The notes under the pieces: generated by a model
What the model was told of the DNA's origin: nothing
What the model saw: only the letters and a program-made list of their open reading frames with translations
Database searches by the model: none
Position numbers and translations under genes: made by a program
Source: Paenibacillus pedocola
GTDB lineage: Bacteria; Bacillota; Bacilli; Paenibacillales; Paenibacillaceae
Length of the DNA: 64,000 nt
Direction of reading: 5' to 3'
Assembly (NCBI RefSeq): GCF_031599675.1
Contig: NZ_CP134223.1
Coordinates: forward strand, 2,108,001 to 2,172,000
In this document: in pieces, positions 53,513 through 61,277 of the stretch
Position numbering within the stretch: position 1 is the stretch's first letter
How the letters are laid out: each line of letters opens with the position of its first letter

Positions 53513-54021
53513 ATGAATAAAAAATTAATTGCCATCCCCATTACTTTGGCAGCGGCTGCTGCTATTATCCTTGGAGTGCAGAATGCAGAGGTTGATACCT
53601 ATCCAATGAGTAGTGCACCTCAAGTTCAAAATACTTACAAATTAAACTCAGACCAAGCCAAACTGGTTTATTATGAAAATGTGGATGAGATCACGAATAA
53701 GGCCACGAAGGAGACCAAATTCTCGTATCTGAAGATGGTGCTCTTATTAATAATGTATATGAAACCTTAGAAGGATACGTAAAGATGAATAATGCAGATT
53801 CATACCTTTTATTTCTAAGAGAAGTTGAACCAGGGAAGTTCGCTATTTGTGGCTCTTACCAAGGGAAATTTAATGTCGACAAACTATCCAATGATACCTC
53901 ATTTGAAGAGCGTCAAATTACGCAAAGTCAATTAAATGACTTAGACTACTTCGGCGAAAATTCAGAGCATTTCAAAAATTTAATGGAGCAGGCACTAGAA
54001 AAATTCCTTGAAAGTAATTGA
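53513..54021 (+). pseudogene. Frameshifted gene for a small exported protein
   Basis: The first part (from ATG 53513, GGAGAGAT upstream) starts MNKKLIAIPITLAAAAAIIL, a signal peptide or membrane anchor, and runs to about KATKETK near 53718. The reading then clearly continues in another frame as ILVSEDGALINNVYETLEGY and on to TAA at 54021. In the original frame the tail becomes a short hydrophobic artefact that stops at 53770. A one-base change around 53715-53725 restores a single protein of roughly 168 residues. It is either a real frameshift mutation or a sequencing error. The protein family is not recognised. Confidence 0.65.
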
Positions 54022-54028
54022 AATTTCA

Positions 54029-54076
54029 TAACATCGAAGTCTCTGCAACTGGAGTGAAATCCGCGAACTGCTAGGT
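54029..54076 (+). repeat. prkA: Decayed partial copy of prkA
   Basis: About 48 bases match prkA positions 52979-53030, including TCTGCAACTGGAGT and AAATCCGCGA with one mismatch between. The copied part corresponds to the codons for NIEAFCNWSKIRDPL. It lies 650 bases beyond the prkA stop, right after the frameshifted gene, and looks like a duplication or recombination remnant. Confidence 0.7.
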
Positions 54077-54090
54077 GACCTAGGCATGTG

Positions 54091-54139
54091 AAAGGGAATA
54101 TCCCGAAGCCGCTGTTTCTGGCTTTGAGATATTCCCTTT
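54091..54139. terminator. Hairpin between the frameshifted gene and the repeat-protein gene
   Basis: AAAGGGAATATC and GATATTCCCTTT are perfect complements, with an inner AAGCC/GGCTT stem. No clear T run lies on either side, so its role as a bidirectional terminator is tentative. Confidence 0.5.
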
Positions 54140-54164
54140 ATTGATGATGTGTTCAGTGAGTGTG

Positions 54165-54899
54165 TTATTCCTTCCCGTGGCTGGAATCCTTCTCCTTAGA
54201 TCCGCCGACGGTGAACCCCAGGCCGCCGTTATAGCTGCCTAATTGTCCGGTAACTCCGAGGCCTGCGCCTTGACCGCCTCCGAGCTGTGCCTGAGCCTGG
54301 GCTCCGAGTCCATTCTGTCCGCCGAGCTGCAGTCCGGCATTGAAGCCTGCACCTTGGCTGATACCTAAGTGACCTTCCGCATCCGCTTGAAGCCCGTACG
54401 CTCCTCCCACATTGGCCCCGGTATGAAAGCCAGCCCCCTGGCCGCCGCCGATCTGTGTTTTAGCCTGTGCAGAAACTCCGTATTTGCCGAAGGCCGCAGC
54501 TCCCGTATCGATTCCAAGCCCTTTTTGCGTGTCGAGATGGGCGTTGCCCTGCGCTTGAATTCCATAGGAGGCGCCGCCAAGATGCCCATTCGCGTAGAGC
54601 TCCGCGCCGTCTTTTGCTACATGTCCGCCTGTATTCAGGCCTACTCCATGCTTGCCGCCGACTTCGCCGCCGGTTTTCAGGTGGATCCCCTGCCCGCTGC
54701 CTGCACTTGCATTTAAATACCCGTCGGCCAGCTGCTTGGCGGTTGTGCCTGAATTTTCTGCTGCAGGCAGGTCTGCCGGGCCGCTGTCTGAGCGGTAGTG
54801 ATGAAAGTAGTGGGCGTAGGGAAAAGATGCCTGACTGGCAGTCCGGAGATAGCTGTACTGGTAATTTGACGAGACCGGGTTTTCGTTCTCAAGGGTCAT
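54165..54899 (-). CDS. Glycine-rich protein with ~11 tandem 14-residue repeats
   Basis: The 244-residue product has an N-terminal part of about 75 residues rich in Tyr, Ser and His. Around eleven repeats of about 14 residues follow, with the pattern xxGxGxxxxxxLGG. Examples are GQGAGFHTGANVGG, AYGLQADAEGHLGI, SQGAGFNAGLQLGG, QNGLGAQAQAQLGG and GQGAGLGVTGQLGS. Neighbouring repeats alternate in type, giving a 28-residue super-unit. Regular glycine and hydrophobic spacing of this kind suggests a beta-solenoid or an extended surface fibre. There is no signal peptide or anchor motif. The start ATG 54899 has GGAGG eight bases upstream. I do not recognise the family; a spore-coat or exosporium role is only a guess. 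Confidence 0.75.
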   Translation of the reverse strand: MTLENENPVSSNYQYSYLRTASQASFPYAHYFHHYRSDSGPADLPAAENSGTTAKQLADGYLNASAGSGQGIHLKTGGEVGGKHGVGLNTGGHVAKDGAELYANGHLGGASYGIQAQGNAHLDTQKGLGIDTGAAAFGKYGVSAQAKTQIGGGQGAGFHTGANVGGAYGLQADAEGHLGISQGAGFNAGLQLGGQNGLGAQAQAQLGGGQGAGLGVTGQLGSYNGGLGFTVGGSKEKDSSHGKE

Positions 54900-55073
54900 C
54901 CAAGATTCCTCCATTGTTATCAATAGGTTTAAAGTAGCCTATTCATCAAGGGGATGAAATGATACCTTGTTTTCAGCAGGGACATCCTTTTTATATACAG
55001 CAAAATAGGAACAGTTCTCCCGTGATGCAGTTGCTATAATAAAATTACCGTACGGGAAAGGCTGGGTTGCTCA

Positions 55074-55967
55074 GTGAATTACAGTAAGGATATAGAGAAA
55101 TGCATTGAATATATTGAGGAGAATATTAAGGAAAATCTGACTGCAGGACAAATTGCCGCGGTGGCCGGATATTCGCCGTATCATTTCTGCCGTGTGTTCA
55201 GCCTGTGCAGGGAGATGTCAGTGATGGAATACGTGCGAAGCCGGAAGCTGTCTTTGGCGGCGGTGGATTTGTTCAAAGGGCGGAGCGTGACCGATATTGC
55301 GCTGGATTATGGTTTCGAGACTCATGGCGGGTTTACGAAGGCATTCCGCAAAGCGTATGGTTACCCCCCCTCACAATATGCGGCGCGGATGGCCGGTTAT
55401 CTTCAAGATGTCCCAAAGTTTAAAATGGGAGGTTATATCATGAATCCTGTAATAGTGAGTAAGCCGGCTTTTAAGGTCGCAGGCTATGGTATTGAAACGA
55501 ATGTGGCCGGAGGCAATTATACGAAGGATATTGCGTCCTTCTGGATCCATTATGAAGGCGAGAATCTGGAGTCGAAAATGTACGACATTCTCGATCCCCC
55601 GAGGCATGGCGAAGTGGGGCTGTGTGTTCCGTCTTTTGACAGCGGCAATGCCACTTACCTGCTGGGTGTGATTGTGGACGATTTCTCCAGGGTCACGCCG
55701 GATATGCTGACAGCTGAAGTGCCGGAGGCCGAATATGCGGTGTTCACCACGCCGCCAGTTGATACCTCGGGGGGTTCGAAGCAGGAAGATTTTGTACAGG
55801 TGATCAAGAGCACCTGGAAGTACATTTTTGAAGAGTGGTTTAAGGACAGCGGTTATGTCTACGACGAGGGCAAGCTGAATTTTGAGTTCTACGATGAACG
55901 CTGCCATTCGCGGATCGATACGGTGATGGAGATTTATATTCCGGTGAGGGGGCGGGCGGGAAAATAG
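55074..55967 (+). CDS. AraC-family regulator with a GyrI-like effector domain
   Basis: The 297-residue regulator has an N-terminal AraC-type double helix-turn-helix (ENLTAGQIAAVAGYSPYHFC and VTDIALDYGFETHGGFTKAF). From about residue 120 a GyrI/Rob-like small-molecule domain follows (FKMGGYIMNPVIVSKPAFKV to the end, with DFVQVIKSTWKYIFEEWF). Such proteins control multidrug or stress responses by binding lipophilic compounds. The start is GTG at 55074 with only a weak upstream purine site (GGGAAAGG). The stop codon TAG lies within the left end of the MITE-like element at 55961. No partner gene is adjacent. Confidence 0.88.
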   Translation: MNYSKDIEKCIEYIEENIKENLTAGQIAAVAGYSPYHFCRVFSLCREMSVMEYVRSRKLSLAAVDLFKGRSVTDIALDYGFETHGGFTKAFRKAYGYPPSQYAARMAGYLQDVPKFKMGGYIMNPVIVSKPAFKVAGYGIETNVAGGNYTKDIASFWIHYEGENLESKMYDILDPPRHGEVGLCVPSFDSGNATYLLGVIVDDFSRVTPDMLTAEVPEAEYAVFTTPPVDTSGGSKQEDFVQVIKSTWKYIFEEWFKDSGYVYDEGKLNFEFYDERCHSRIDTVMEIYIPVRGRAGK

Positions 55968-56223
55968 GAATTTAACTGCACGGCTGCAAATGCTGCCCGG
56001 GTGTATAAGCTACACTGCGGGAATGTTTGGACTTCCGGCCGCTGTTAAGGTTGGATTTCTTGATTTGAGCCGCTGTGCAGCGGTGGAAATCCAACCTTAG
56101 CCTATGCTTCCGATGCGAGCTTTCCTACGGAAAGCTTTCAGGCGGACGCTATCGCTCCTACAGTTCCAAAATTCCCTCCGTTACGCTCACTGGGCAGCAT
56201 TTGCCTTGTATTATTCCTATTTT
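55961..56223. mobile_element. MITE-like element with ~35-bp imperfect terminal inverted repeats
   Basis: The left end (55961-55998) and the right end (56192-56223, inverted) share an identical outer AAAATAGGAAT and an identical inner CAAATGCTGCCC. The 263-base interior has no gene and contains a 14-base perfect stem (56046-56059 with 56086-56099) enclosing CCGCTGTGCAGCGG. A further GCTTTCC-TAC-GGAAAGC hairpin lies at 56119-56135. No target-site duplication is obvious. It supplies the stop codon of the AraC-type gene. The alternative is a complex bidirectional terminator. Confidence 0.5.
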
Positions 56224-56252
56224 ACCGGCTGCCGGGGGTGGCAGCCGTAGTT

Positions 56253-56300
56253 AGGCCCGCAGCGCACGTAACCGTGCTGGCGGGCCTATTGCAGCTTTTT
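56253..56300 (+). terminator. Hairpin and T run beyond the MITE-like element
   Basis: AGGCCCGC-AGCGCACG pairs with CGTGCTGGCGGGCCT around TAAC, followed after four bases by GCAGCTTTTTC. A second hairpin, GGCTGCC and GGCAGCC, lies just before it at 56227-56246. Together they may terminate transcription leaving the AraC-type gene. Confidence 0.55.
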
Positions 56301-56414
56301 CTTTTTCAAATGACATTCGTAAGATCATCTAATACCAATCATTTCCGGCTGGCACTATAATAGGTTAGGAAAAATTATTTGGGAAATAACCCATGCCGAA
56401 AGGAATGTTCGTAA

Positions 56415-57374
56415 ATGCCATTAGTTGATATGCCGCTTGAACAGTTGAAGAAGTATGAGGGAAGGAATCCGCGGCCGGCAGATTTCGATGCTTACTGGGA
56501 GCGGGCTTTGGAAGAGCTTGAAGCTGTAGAGGCCAATCTTGAGTTGATTCCAAGCGCTTTTCAGACCCCTCAGGCTGAATGCTTCGATCTCTATTTTACG
56601 GGAGTGCGGGGGGCTCGCATTCATGCCAAATACATTCGCCCCAAAAAGGTGGACACGCCGCAGCCGGCGATTCTGCAATTCCACGGATACACCGGTGACT
56701 CCGGCGACTGGCAGGACAAGCTGGCGTATGCTTCGCTGGGCTTCTCGGTCTTGGCGCTCGACTGCCGGGGGCAGGGCGGTTCTTCAGAGGATACAGGAGG
56801 CGTGAAGGGCAACACCCATAATGGTCATATTATCCGCGGCTTGGATGATCATCCTGATAACCTGCTGTTCCGCCATATTTATCTGGATACCGTCCAGTTA
56901 GCCAGAATTGCTTTTGACCTGCCGGGGGTTGATCCGCAGCGTGTATATGCAACAGGCGGCTCCCAAGGAGGCGCGCTTACGATTGCCTGTGCTGCCCTGG
57001 AGCCCCGGGTAACAAAACTCGCACCTACCTATCCGTTTCTGTGCGATTACAAGCGTGTATGGGAAATGGACCTGGACAAGGATGCCTATCAGGAGCTAAA
57101 TATCTTTTTCCGTAAATTTGATCCGCTGCATGAACGCGAGGATGAGATTTTCGAGAAGCTGGGTTATATTGATCTGCAGTATTTGGCCCCCCGTATCCAA
57201 GGGGAGGTTTTATTTTTCACCGGCCTGATGGATACCATCTGTCCGCCTTCCACCCAGTTTGCAGCGTATAACAAAATCATTTCACCGAAGCAGCTGGTCG
57301 TCTATCCGGATTTTGGACATGAATGGCTTCCCGGCAGTGCCGACCGTGTCATGCAGTTTTTCCTGGAAGAGTAG
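56415..57374 (+). CDS. CE7-family acetylxylan esterase / cephalosporin-C deacetylase
   Basis: This 319-residue cytoplasmic alpha/beta hydrolase removes acetyl groups from small acetylated xylo-oligosaccharides and related esters. The CE7 signatures are present: LQFHGYTGDSGDW, LDCRGQGGSSEDTGG (RGQ motif near residue 118), ATGGSQGGALTIACAA with the nucleophile Ser near 181, FFTGLMDTICPPSTQ with the Asp, and YPDFGHEWLPG with the His. No signal peptide is present, as expected. The ATG at 56415 follows GAAAGGAA about ten bases upstream. It is transcribed alone; neighbouring sugar genes are absent. Confidence 0.92.
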   Translation: MPLVDMPLEQLKKYEGRNPRPADFDAYWERALEELEAVEANLELIPSAFQTPQAECFDLYFTGVRGARIHAKYIRPKKVDTPQPAILQFHGYTGDSGDWQDKLAYASLGFSVLALDCRGQGGSSEDTGGVKGNTHNGHIIRGLDDHPDNLLFRHIYLDTVQLARIAFDLPGVDPQRVYATGGSQGGALTIACAALEPRVTKLAPTYPFLCDYKRVWEMDLDKDAYQELNIFFRKFDPLHEREDEIFEKLGYIDLQYLAPRIQGEVLFFTGLMDTICPPSTQFAAYNKIISPKQLVVYPDFGHEWLPGSADRVMQFFLEE

Positions 57375-57418
57375 CTTCAAAGAATGATAATCGGCGGACC
57401 TTACACAAATTAGGGCAA

Positions 57419-59305
57419 TCAGTTAAAGCCCGCTGAGTGTTTCAAATGCTCTAAATAACGGGCACGGATCAGCAGGAAATACAGGATTTGCGCGGCAAGG
57501 AAAACGATAAAGATCGTAATGGCCGAATGAATCACAGGTGAATGAAACAGGTTATGGAGAGCGTAGAGCGCAACGGAGCTGTGGATGAGCGCGACCGCGA
57601 GCGGTACGAAAAACAACAGCGCCAGCTGTAGAGTTGCCACCTTCTCAAGCTCCTTGCCGGTCAACCCAATCTTCGATAGGGAAAGGTACTTCTGCTTGTC
57701 ATCATTGAGGTCGGTAAACAGCCGGAAATATAGAAAGCTTCCCGATGCAACAAAAAATACGCAACTGACAAACAACCCGACGAAAAGCATCAGATTATAG
57801 GTTCGCTTCATCTGTTCCTCCAAATAGGCAGAAGATGCGAACCAAAAACCGGAGGGTTCTGCATATCCGAGCTGCCCGGCGATGGCCTCACCCGTGTCTG
57901 CCGTTGAATCGGCGCTGTCCGTATTGTAACTGGTTAAAAGCTGTTCTTTTCTGGGATAGCCCAACGAGTCAAACATCCGATCCGAAACGATCAACAGCGG
58001 TTCATCGATCATGGGAGGCGTGACCGCCTTTCCGACGGTTTGTTTCATGTGGAATGTGATGGATGTTCCCTTTACTGACCACTCGTGTTCCGGAAAAGGC
58101 CGGTTTTTCATGGTCCAGATGGTCGCGGCTTCATTTCCCTGCAGCGACAGTACCGGGTAATCCAAGGCTTTGGCAAGCTTGGTATACTCGGACAGGCGGA
58201 TGATGTTCAGGGATTGTCCATTTATCGAATCGAAGCTCGCTACATGGACAGACAATTTATCATAACGAATTTGCCGTTCTTTGAGCACTTGTTCGATTAT
58301 TTTCGTGTGATAGGCTGCCTGCCCGGCATCGCCGGTGGTTTGGATGTAATTATAGGCGAACGGGTACGCAGCCGAGATTTGTTTGTGGATGGTTTCCAGA
58401 AATCCCATCAAGCCGCCCATAGCGCAAATGGCGACTGTCGAAACGACCGTCACGAGAAAGAACATACGGGCGTTGTCCTTCATGCGGTAAGCCATGTCAG
58501 ATAAAACGAGCACATTCGTTTTGCGCAAAAAGATTGAGCGGTTGCTTCTTAACGTGCGGATCACAAACACGCTTAATTGTGTGTACAAAAAGTAAGTGCC
58601 GATGATGATTAGGACCGTCACCGGCACAAGAGCGAAAACGACAGTGGGACCTTTAACCTGGAACGATATGATATATCCGCCAAGAAGAAGGCAGAACGCT
58701 ATAATTGAAAGAAAAACGGATGATTTAGGCTCAGGCTTCGGTTTGGCGCTGCTTTTCAGCAGATCGATCGGCTTGCTGGCCCTTACGAATACAGCTGTGA
58801 ACGCGGAGATGACGAGAAACAACAGCACGAATGCGGAAAGAGTGAGCAGAATGGCTGTGCCAGGCATGTAGTATGGCAGCGGGCTCATGTGCATCACATC
58901 GGCTCCAATCATCATGAATAGCTTGGCGAACAGCATACCGGCGGTAAGACCTGCCACAATGGAAGCGAAACCGATCACCATGTTTTCGATAAAGACGATC
59001 TGTCGCAGCTGATTGTAGGTCATGCCGTGCATGATGAGCACTCCAAATTCCCGTTTGCGGGATTTCAGGAAGGCACTGCCGGAATAGAGTACGAAGAAGA
59101 TGGAGAACACATATACGATATATTCCGCAACCGTCATTGCCTCAACCGCCGCCCCATTGAAACCGGAATTTTTAATGGCAGGGTGAAAAATAAAAACAGC
59201 ATACATGAAAAAGATCATCACCGAAAACGTGCTGCTCAGAAAAAAAGCGGCATATGTCCGTTTGTTCCGGCTAACATTCCGGAGGGCAAATTGTCGCAAC
59301 GTCAT
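57419..59305 (-). CDS. BceB-type ABC transporter permease (antimicrobial-peptide resistance)
   Basis: The 628-residue permease has an FtsX-like layout: MTLRQFALRNVSRNKRTYAA at the start, about ten transmembrane helices in total, and a large extracellular loop of roughly 200 residues between the seventh and eighth helices (about residues 310-510). This is the BceB plan in which the loop senses peptide antibiotics such as bacitracin. Its start has GGGAGGGG upstream. The ATPase gene is 64 bases before it on the same strand, and the kinase-regulator pair lies before that, so the four genes form a complete resistance module. The peptide recognised cannot be read from sequence. Confidence 0.9.
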   Translation of the reverse strand: MTLRQFALRNVSRNKRTYAAFFLSSTFSVMIFFMYAVFIFHPAIKNSGFNGAAVEAMTVAEYIVYVFSIFFVLYSGSAFLKSRKREFGVLIMHGMTYNQLRQIVFIENMVIGFASIVAGLTAGMLFAKLFMMIGADVMHMSPLPYYMPGTAILLTLSAFVLLFLVISAFTAVFVRASKPIDLLKSSAKPKPEPKSSVFLSIIAFCLLLGGYIISFQVKGPTVVFALVPVTVLIIIGTYFLYTQLSVFVIRTLRSNRSIFLRKTNVLVLSDMAYRMKDNARMFFLVTVVSTVAICAMGGLMGFLETIHKQISAAYPFAYNYIQTTGDAGQAAYHTKIIEQVLKERQIRYDKLSVHVASFDSINGQSLNIIRLSEYTKLAKALDYPVLSLQGNEAATIWTMKNRPFPEHEWSVKGTSITFHMKQTVGKAVTPPMIDEPLLIVSDRMFDSLGYPRKEQLLTSYNTDSADSTADTGEAIAGQLGYAEPSGFWFASSAYLEEQMKRTYNLMLFVGLFVSCVFFVASGSFLYFRLFTDLNDDKQKYLSLSKIGLTGKELEKVATLQLALLFFVPLAVALIHSSVALYALHNLFHSPVIHSAITIFIVFLAAQILYFLLIRARYLEHLKHSAGFN

Positions 59306-59369
59306 TTATTGCCCCTCCCGACTTATTAGCGGAATGGTCATCATGGACAGGATACGCCGTGAACTCCTC

Positions 59370-60206
59370 TTAATGAACGCGAAGCGGTGAAAGGTCATGT
59401 GCATTCCCTCCCATTAGCGAAAGCATATCGATAATCTGCTGGAAGAAGGTCTGGCGGTTGTTCCCCCTGTAAAATTCATTATAGAGCCGGCCGTCCTTAA
59501 TGAATACGACCCGGTGGCAGTAGCTGGCAGCTAGAGCGTCATGGGTGACCAGCAACATGGTCGTTTGATCGGTATCGTTGATAGCCTCCATCATTTCCAT
59601 TACATCCCGTGAAGATTTGGAATCGAGATTTCCCGTCGGCTCATCGGCCAGCAGCAGCGAAGGGGAATGAATGATGGCCCTTGCAATGGCAGCCCTCTGC
59701 CGTTGCCCTCCCGACACTTCATAGGTTCGTTTATTCAGAATTTCGGTGATGCCCAGTTTTTCGGCCACCGGTTGAAGCCTGGCGTCCATTTCTTTCACAC
59801 TTTTCCCGTCCAGCGTAAGAGGGAGGATGATATTTTCCCCGATGGTCAGCGTATCCAGCAAATTAAAATCCTGAAAGACAAAGCCCAGCTTCCGTCTGCG
59901 GAACAGGGCCAGATCATGTTTGGATAACAAGTGGGGGTTTTCCCCATTAATCAACACTTCTCCGGAGGTAGGCGTGTCGATTGTGGATACTGCGTTCAGC
60001 AGTGTTGTTTTGCCGCTGCCGGAAGGACCCATAATGCCGACAAATTCGCCTTTCCCGACAACCAGGTTCATATCGCTCATCGCCCTATACGCGATGCTGC
60101 CATCATAAACTTTTCCCAGATTGCGCACGATTAACATATCCATATCAAGCATTCTTCCTTTCATACGGCCGGAATTTCGAATCCCCAAGCCCTCCCGCAT
60201 AATCAT
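59370..60206 (-). CDS. BceA-type ABC transporter ATPase
   Basis: The ATPase partner of the BceB-type permease has a Walker A in GIMGPSGSGKTTLLNAVSTI, a Q-loop in FVFQDFNLLDTLTIGENI, the signature YEVSGGQRQRAAIARAI and a Walker B in LLLADEPTGNLDSKSSRD. The start at 60206 has GAGGAG five bases upstream and gives 278 residues. An internal ATG at 60143 would give about 257 residues, the usual family length, beginning MDMLIVRNLGKVYDG. I kept the longer form because of its ribosome site. The gene is transcribed with the permease, with its own BceR box and a terminator before it. Confidence 0.9.
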   Translation of the reverse strand: MIMREGLGIRNSGRMKGRMLDMDMLIVRNLGKVYDGSIAYRAMSDMNLVVGKGEFVGIMGPSGSGKTTLLNAVSTIDTPTSGEVLINGENPHLLSKHDLALFRRRKLGFVFQDFNLLDTLTIGENIILPLTLDGKSVKEMDARLQPVAEKLGITEILNKRTYEVSGGQRQRAAIARAIIHSPSLLLADEPTGNLDSKSSRDVMEMMEAINDTDQTTMLLVTHDALAASYCHRVVFIKDGRLYNEFYRGNNRQTFFQQIIDMLSLMGGNAHDLSPLRVH

Positions 60207-60251
60207 AACCGCTCCTCAGCCAATATCCCATCGATTATTCTTAAACAAAAC

Positions 60252-60265
60252 TTACAATGCTGTAA
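60252..60265 (-). promoter_or_regulatory. BceR-type binding site upstream of the bceAB-like genes
   Basis: TTACA-ATGC-TGTAA is a perfect 5-4-5 inverted repeat and matches the TnACA-N4-TGTAA motif described for BceR-like regulators. It lies between the kinase terminator and the ATPase start, so the transporter genes are probably induced by the regulator encoded at 61274-61975. Confidence 0.75.
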
Positions 60266-60303
60266 TAAAAAACACGCATGTTCATGAAGCTTGAACATGC
60301 GTG
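60266..60303 (-). terminator. Terminator between the bceS-like and bceA-like genes
   Basis: A perfect 12-base stem (CACGCATGTTCA with TGAACATGCGTG) around a seven-base loop is followed on the minus strand by TTTTTTATT. The 5' arm lies inside the last codons of the kinase gene and the stop codon is at the base of the loop, which separates sensor and transporter transcription. Confidence 0.93.
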
Positions 60304-61277
60304 ATTCCCATCCATATACGTACTGCAGTCCCTTGTCCCTGCTCGGATTCAATTTCGACGTGATGATCAAGCCGCGAGGCGATTTCCCGAACCAGGTAGA
60401 GACCCATCCCGGTGGATTCACCGAAGCGTCTTCCGTTTTCCCCTGTAAAATAGGCATCGAACACCCGCTTGATATCCTGTTTCGGGATTCCCGCGCCATT
60501 GTCCCGAATCTCAAGAGCGGCTTGCTGTCCGCGTATATCAGAGCTAATCAGGATGCGGCTGCTTACGCCTGCCGAATACCGCACCGCATTGGTGATTAAT
60601 TGGCCGAGTGCGAATGCAAGCCACTTGTCATCGGACATGACCATCAGCCGGTCATCGACCTGGATTTCCGGGAAGACCTTGTTGCGGATAAATAAATTTT
60701 TGTGTTCAGCCACCACTTTCCCGACCAGCTGATGAAGATGCACCGGCTCCACCACGAAATCCTGCTCGAACGCATCCAAGCGTGAGGTATACAGCACTGT
60801 GTCAAGCCCCTTCTCCAGCTTATCTATTTCCTCTCGAATGCTGTCAAAGAAGGGGTCGGTTTCATTCTGAACCGCAAGGTGCATAACGGATAGCGGGGTT
60901 TTCATCTGGTGCACCCACTGATTGATAAAGGTGATGTGATCGTTTAGCTTTTTACGGTATTGTTGGATATCGTTCTGATACAGACGATACTTTCCCTGGA
61001 GCAGATGCCCAAGTGCATCCGCGAGCGGTGCGTTCCCGACAAATTCGGCCGATTCGTCAATGGACAGAAGCGGACGAGTCAGCCTCCGGTAAAACCGGTA
61101 ATGGCGGATATAACGGTATATCAAGTAAAACGCGAATAAGGCCGTATTTACCATACAGATGTATATAAGATCGTTGGTATTCCGGAAACCGGATAAGCGG
61201 CACATATAAACAGTCAGCAGGAGCTGTCCGGCATACATAAAGATTAACGGAGCCTGCTCTCTCCAAAACAGCCTCAT
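60282..61277 (-). CDS. BceS-type intramembrane-sensing histidine kinase
   Basis: The 331-residue kinase has two N-terminal transmembrane helices (LIFMYAGQLLLTVYMC and CMVNTALFAFYLIYRYI) with only a short loop between them. A phosphorylated His in INQWVHQMKTPLSVMHLAV and an ATPase domain (LEIRDNGAGIPKQDIKRVF, GMGLYLVREIASRL) follow. BceS kinases have no sensory domain of their own and take their signal from the BceB permease. ATG 61277 follows GGAGGGAGGAG and overlaps the regulator stop (ATGA). Its 3' end forms part of the terminator before bceA. Confidence 0.93.
   Translation of the reverse strand: MRLFWREQAPLIFMYAGQLLLTVYMCRLSGFRNTNDLIYICMVNTALFAFYLIYRYIRHYRFYRRLTRPLLSIDESAEFVGNAPLADALGHLLQGKYRLYQNDIQQYRKKLNDHITFINQWVHQMKTPLSVMHLAVQNETDPFFDSIREEIDKLEKGLDTVLYTSRLDAFEQDFVVEPVHLHQLVGKVVAEHKNLFIRNKVFPEIQVDDRLMVMSDDKWLAFALGQLITNAVRYSAGVSSRILISSDIRGQQAALEIRDNGAGIPKQDIKRVFDAYFTGENGRRFGESTGMGLYLVREIASRLDHHVEIESEQGQGTAVRIWMGITHVQAS

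Noticed and set aside
54369..54937. Plus-strand open frames opposite the glycine-rich repeat gene
   Set aside because: Arg/Cys-rich shadows of the repeat sequence, without start signals.
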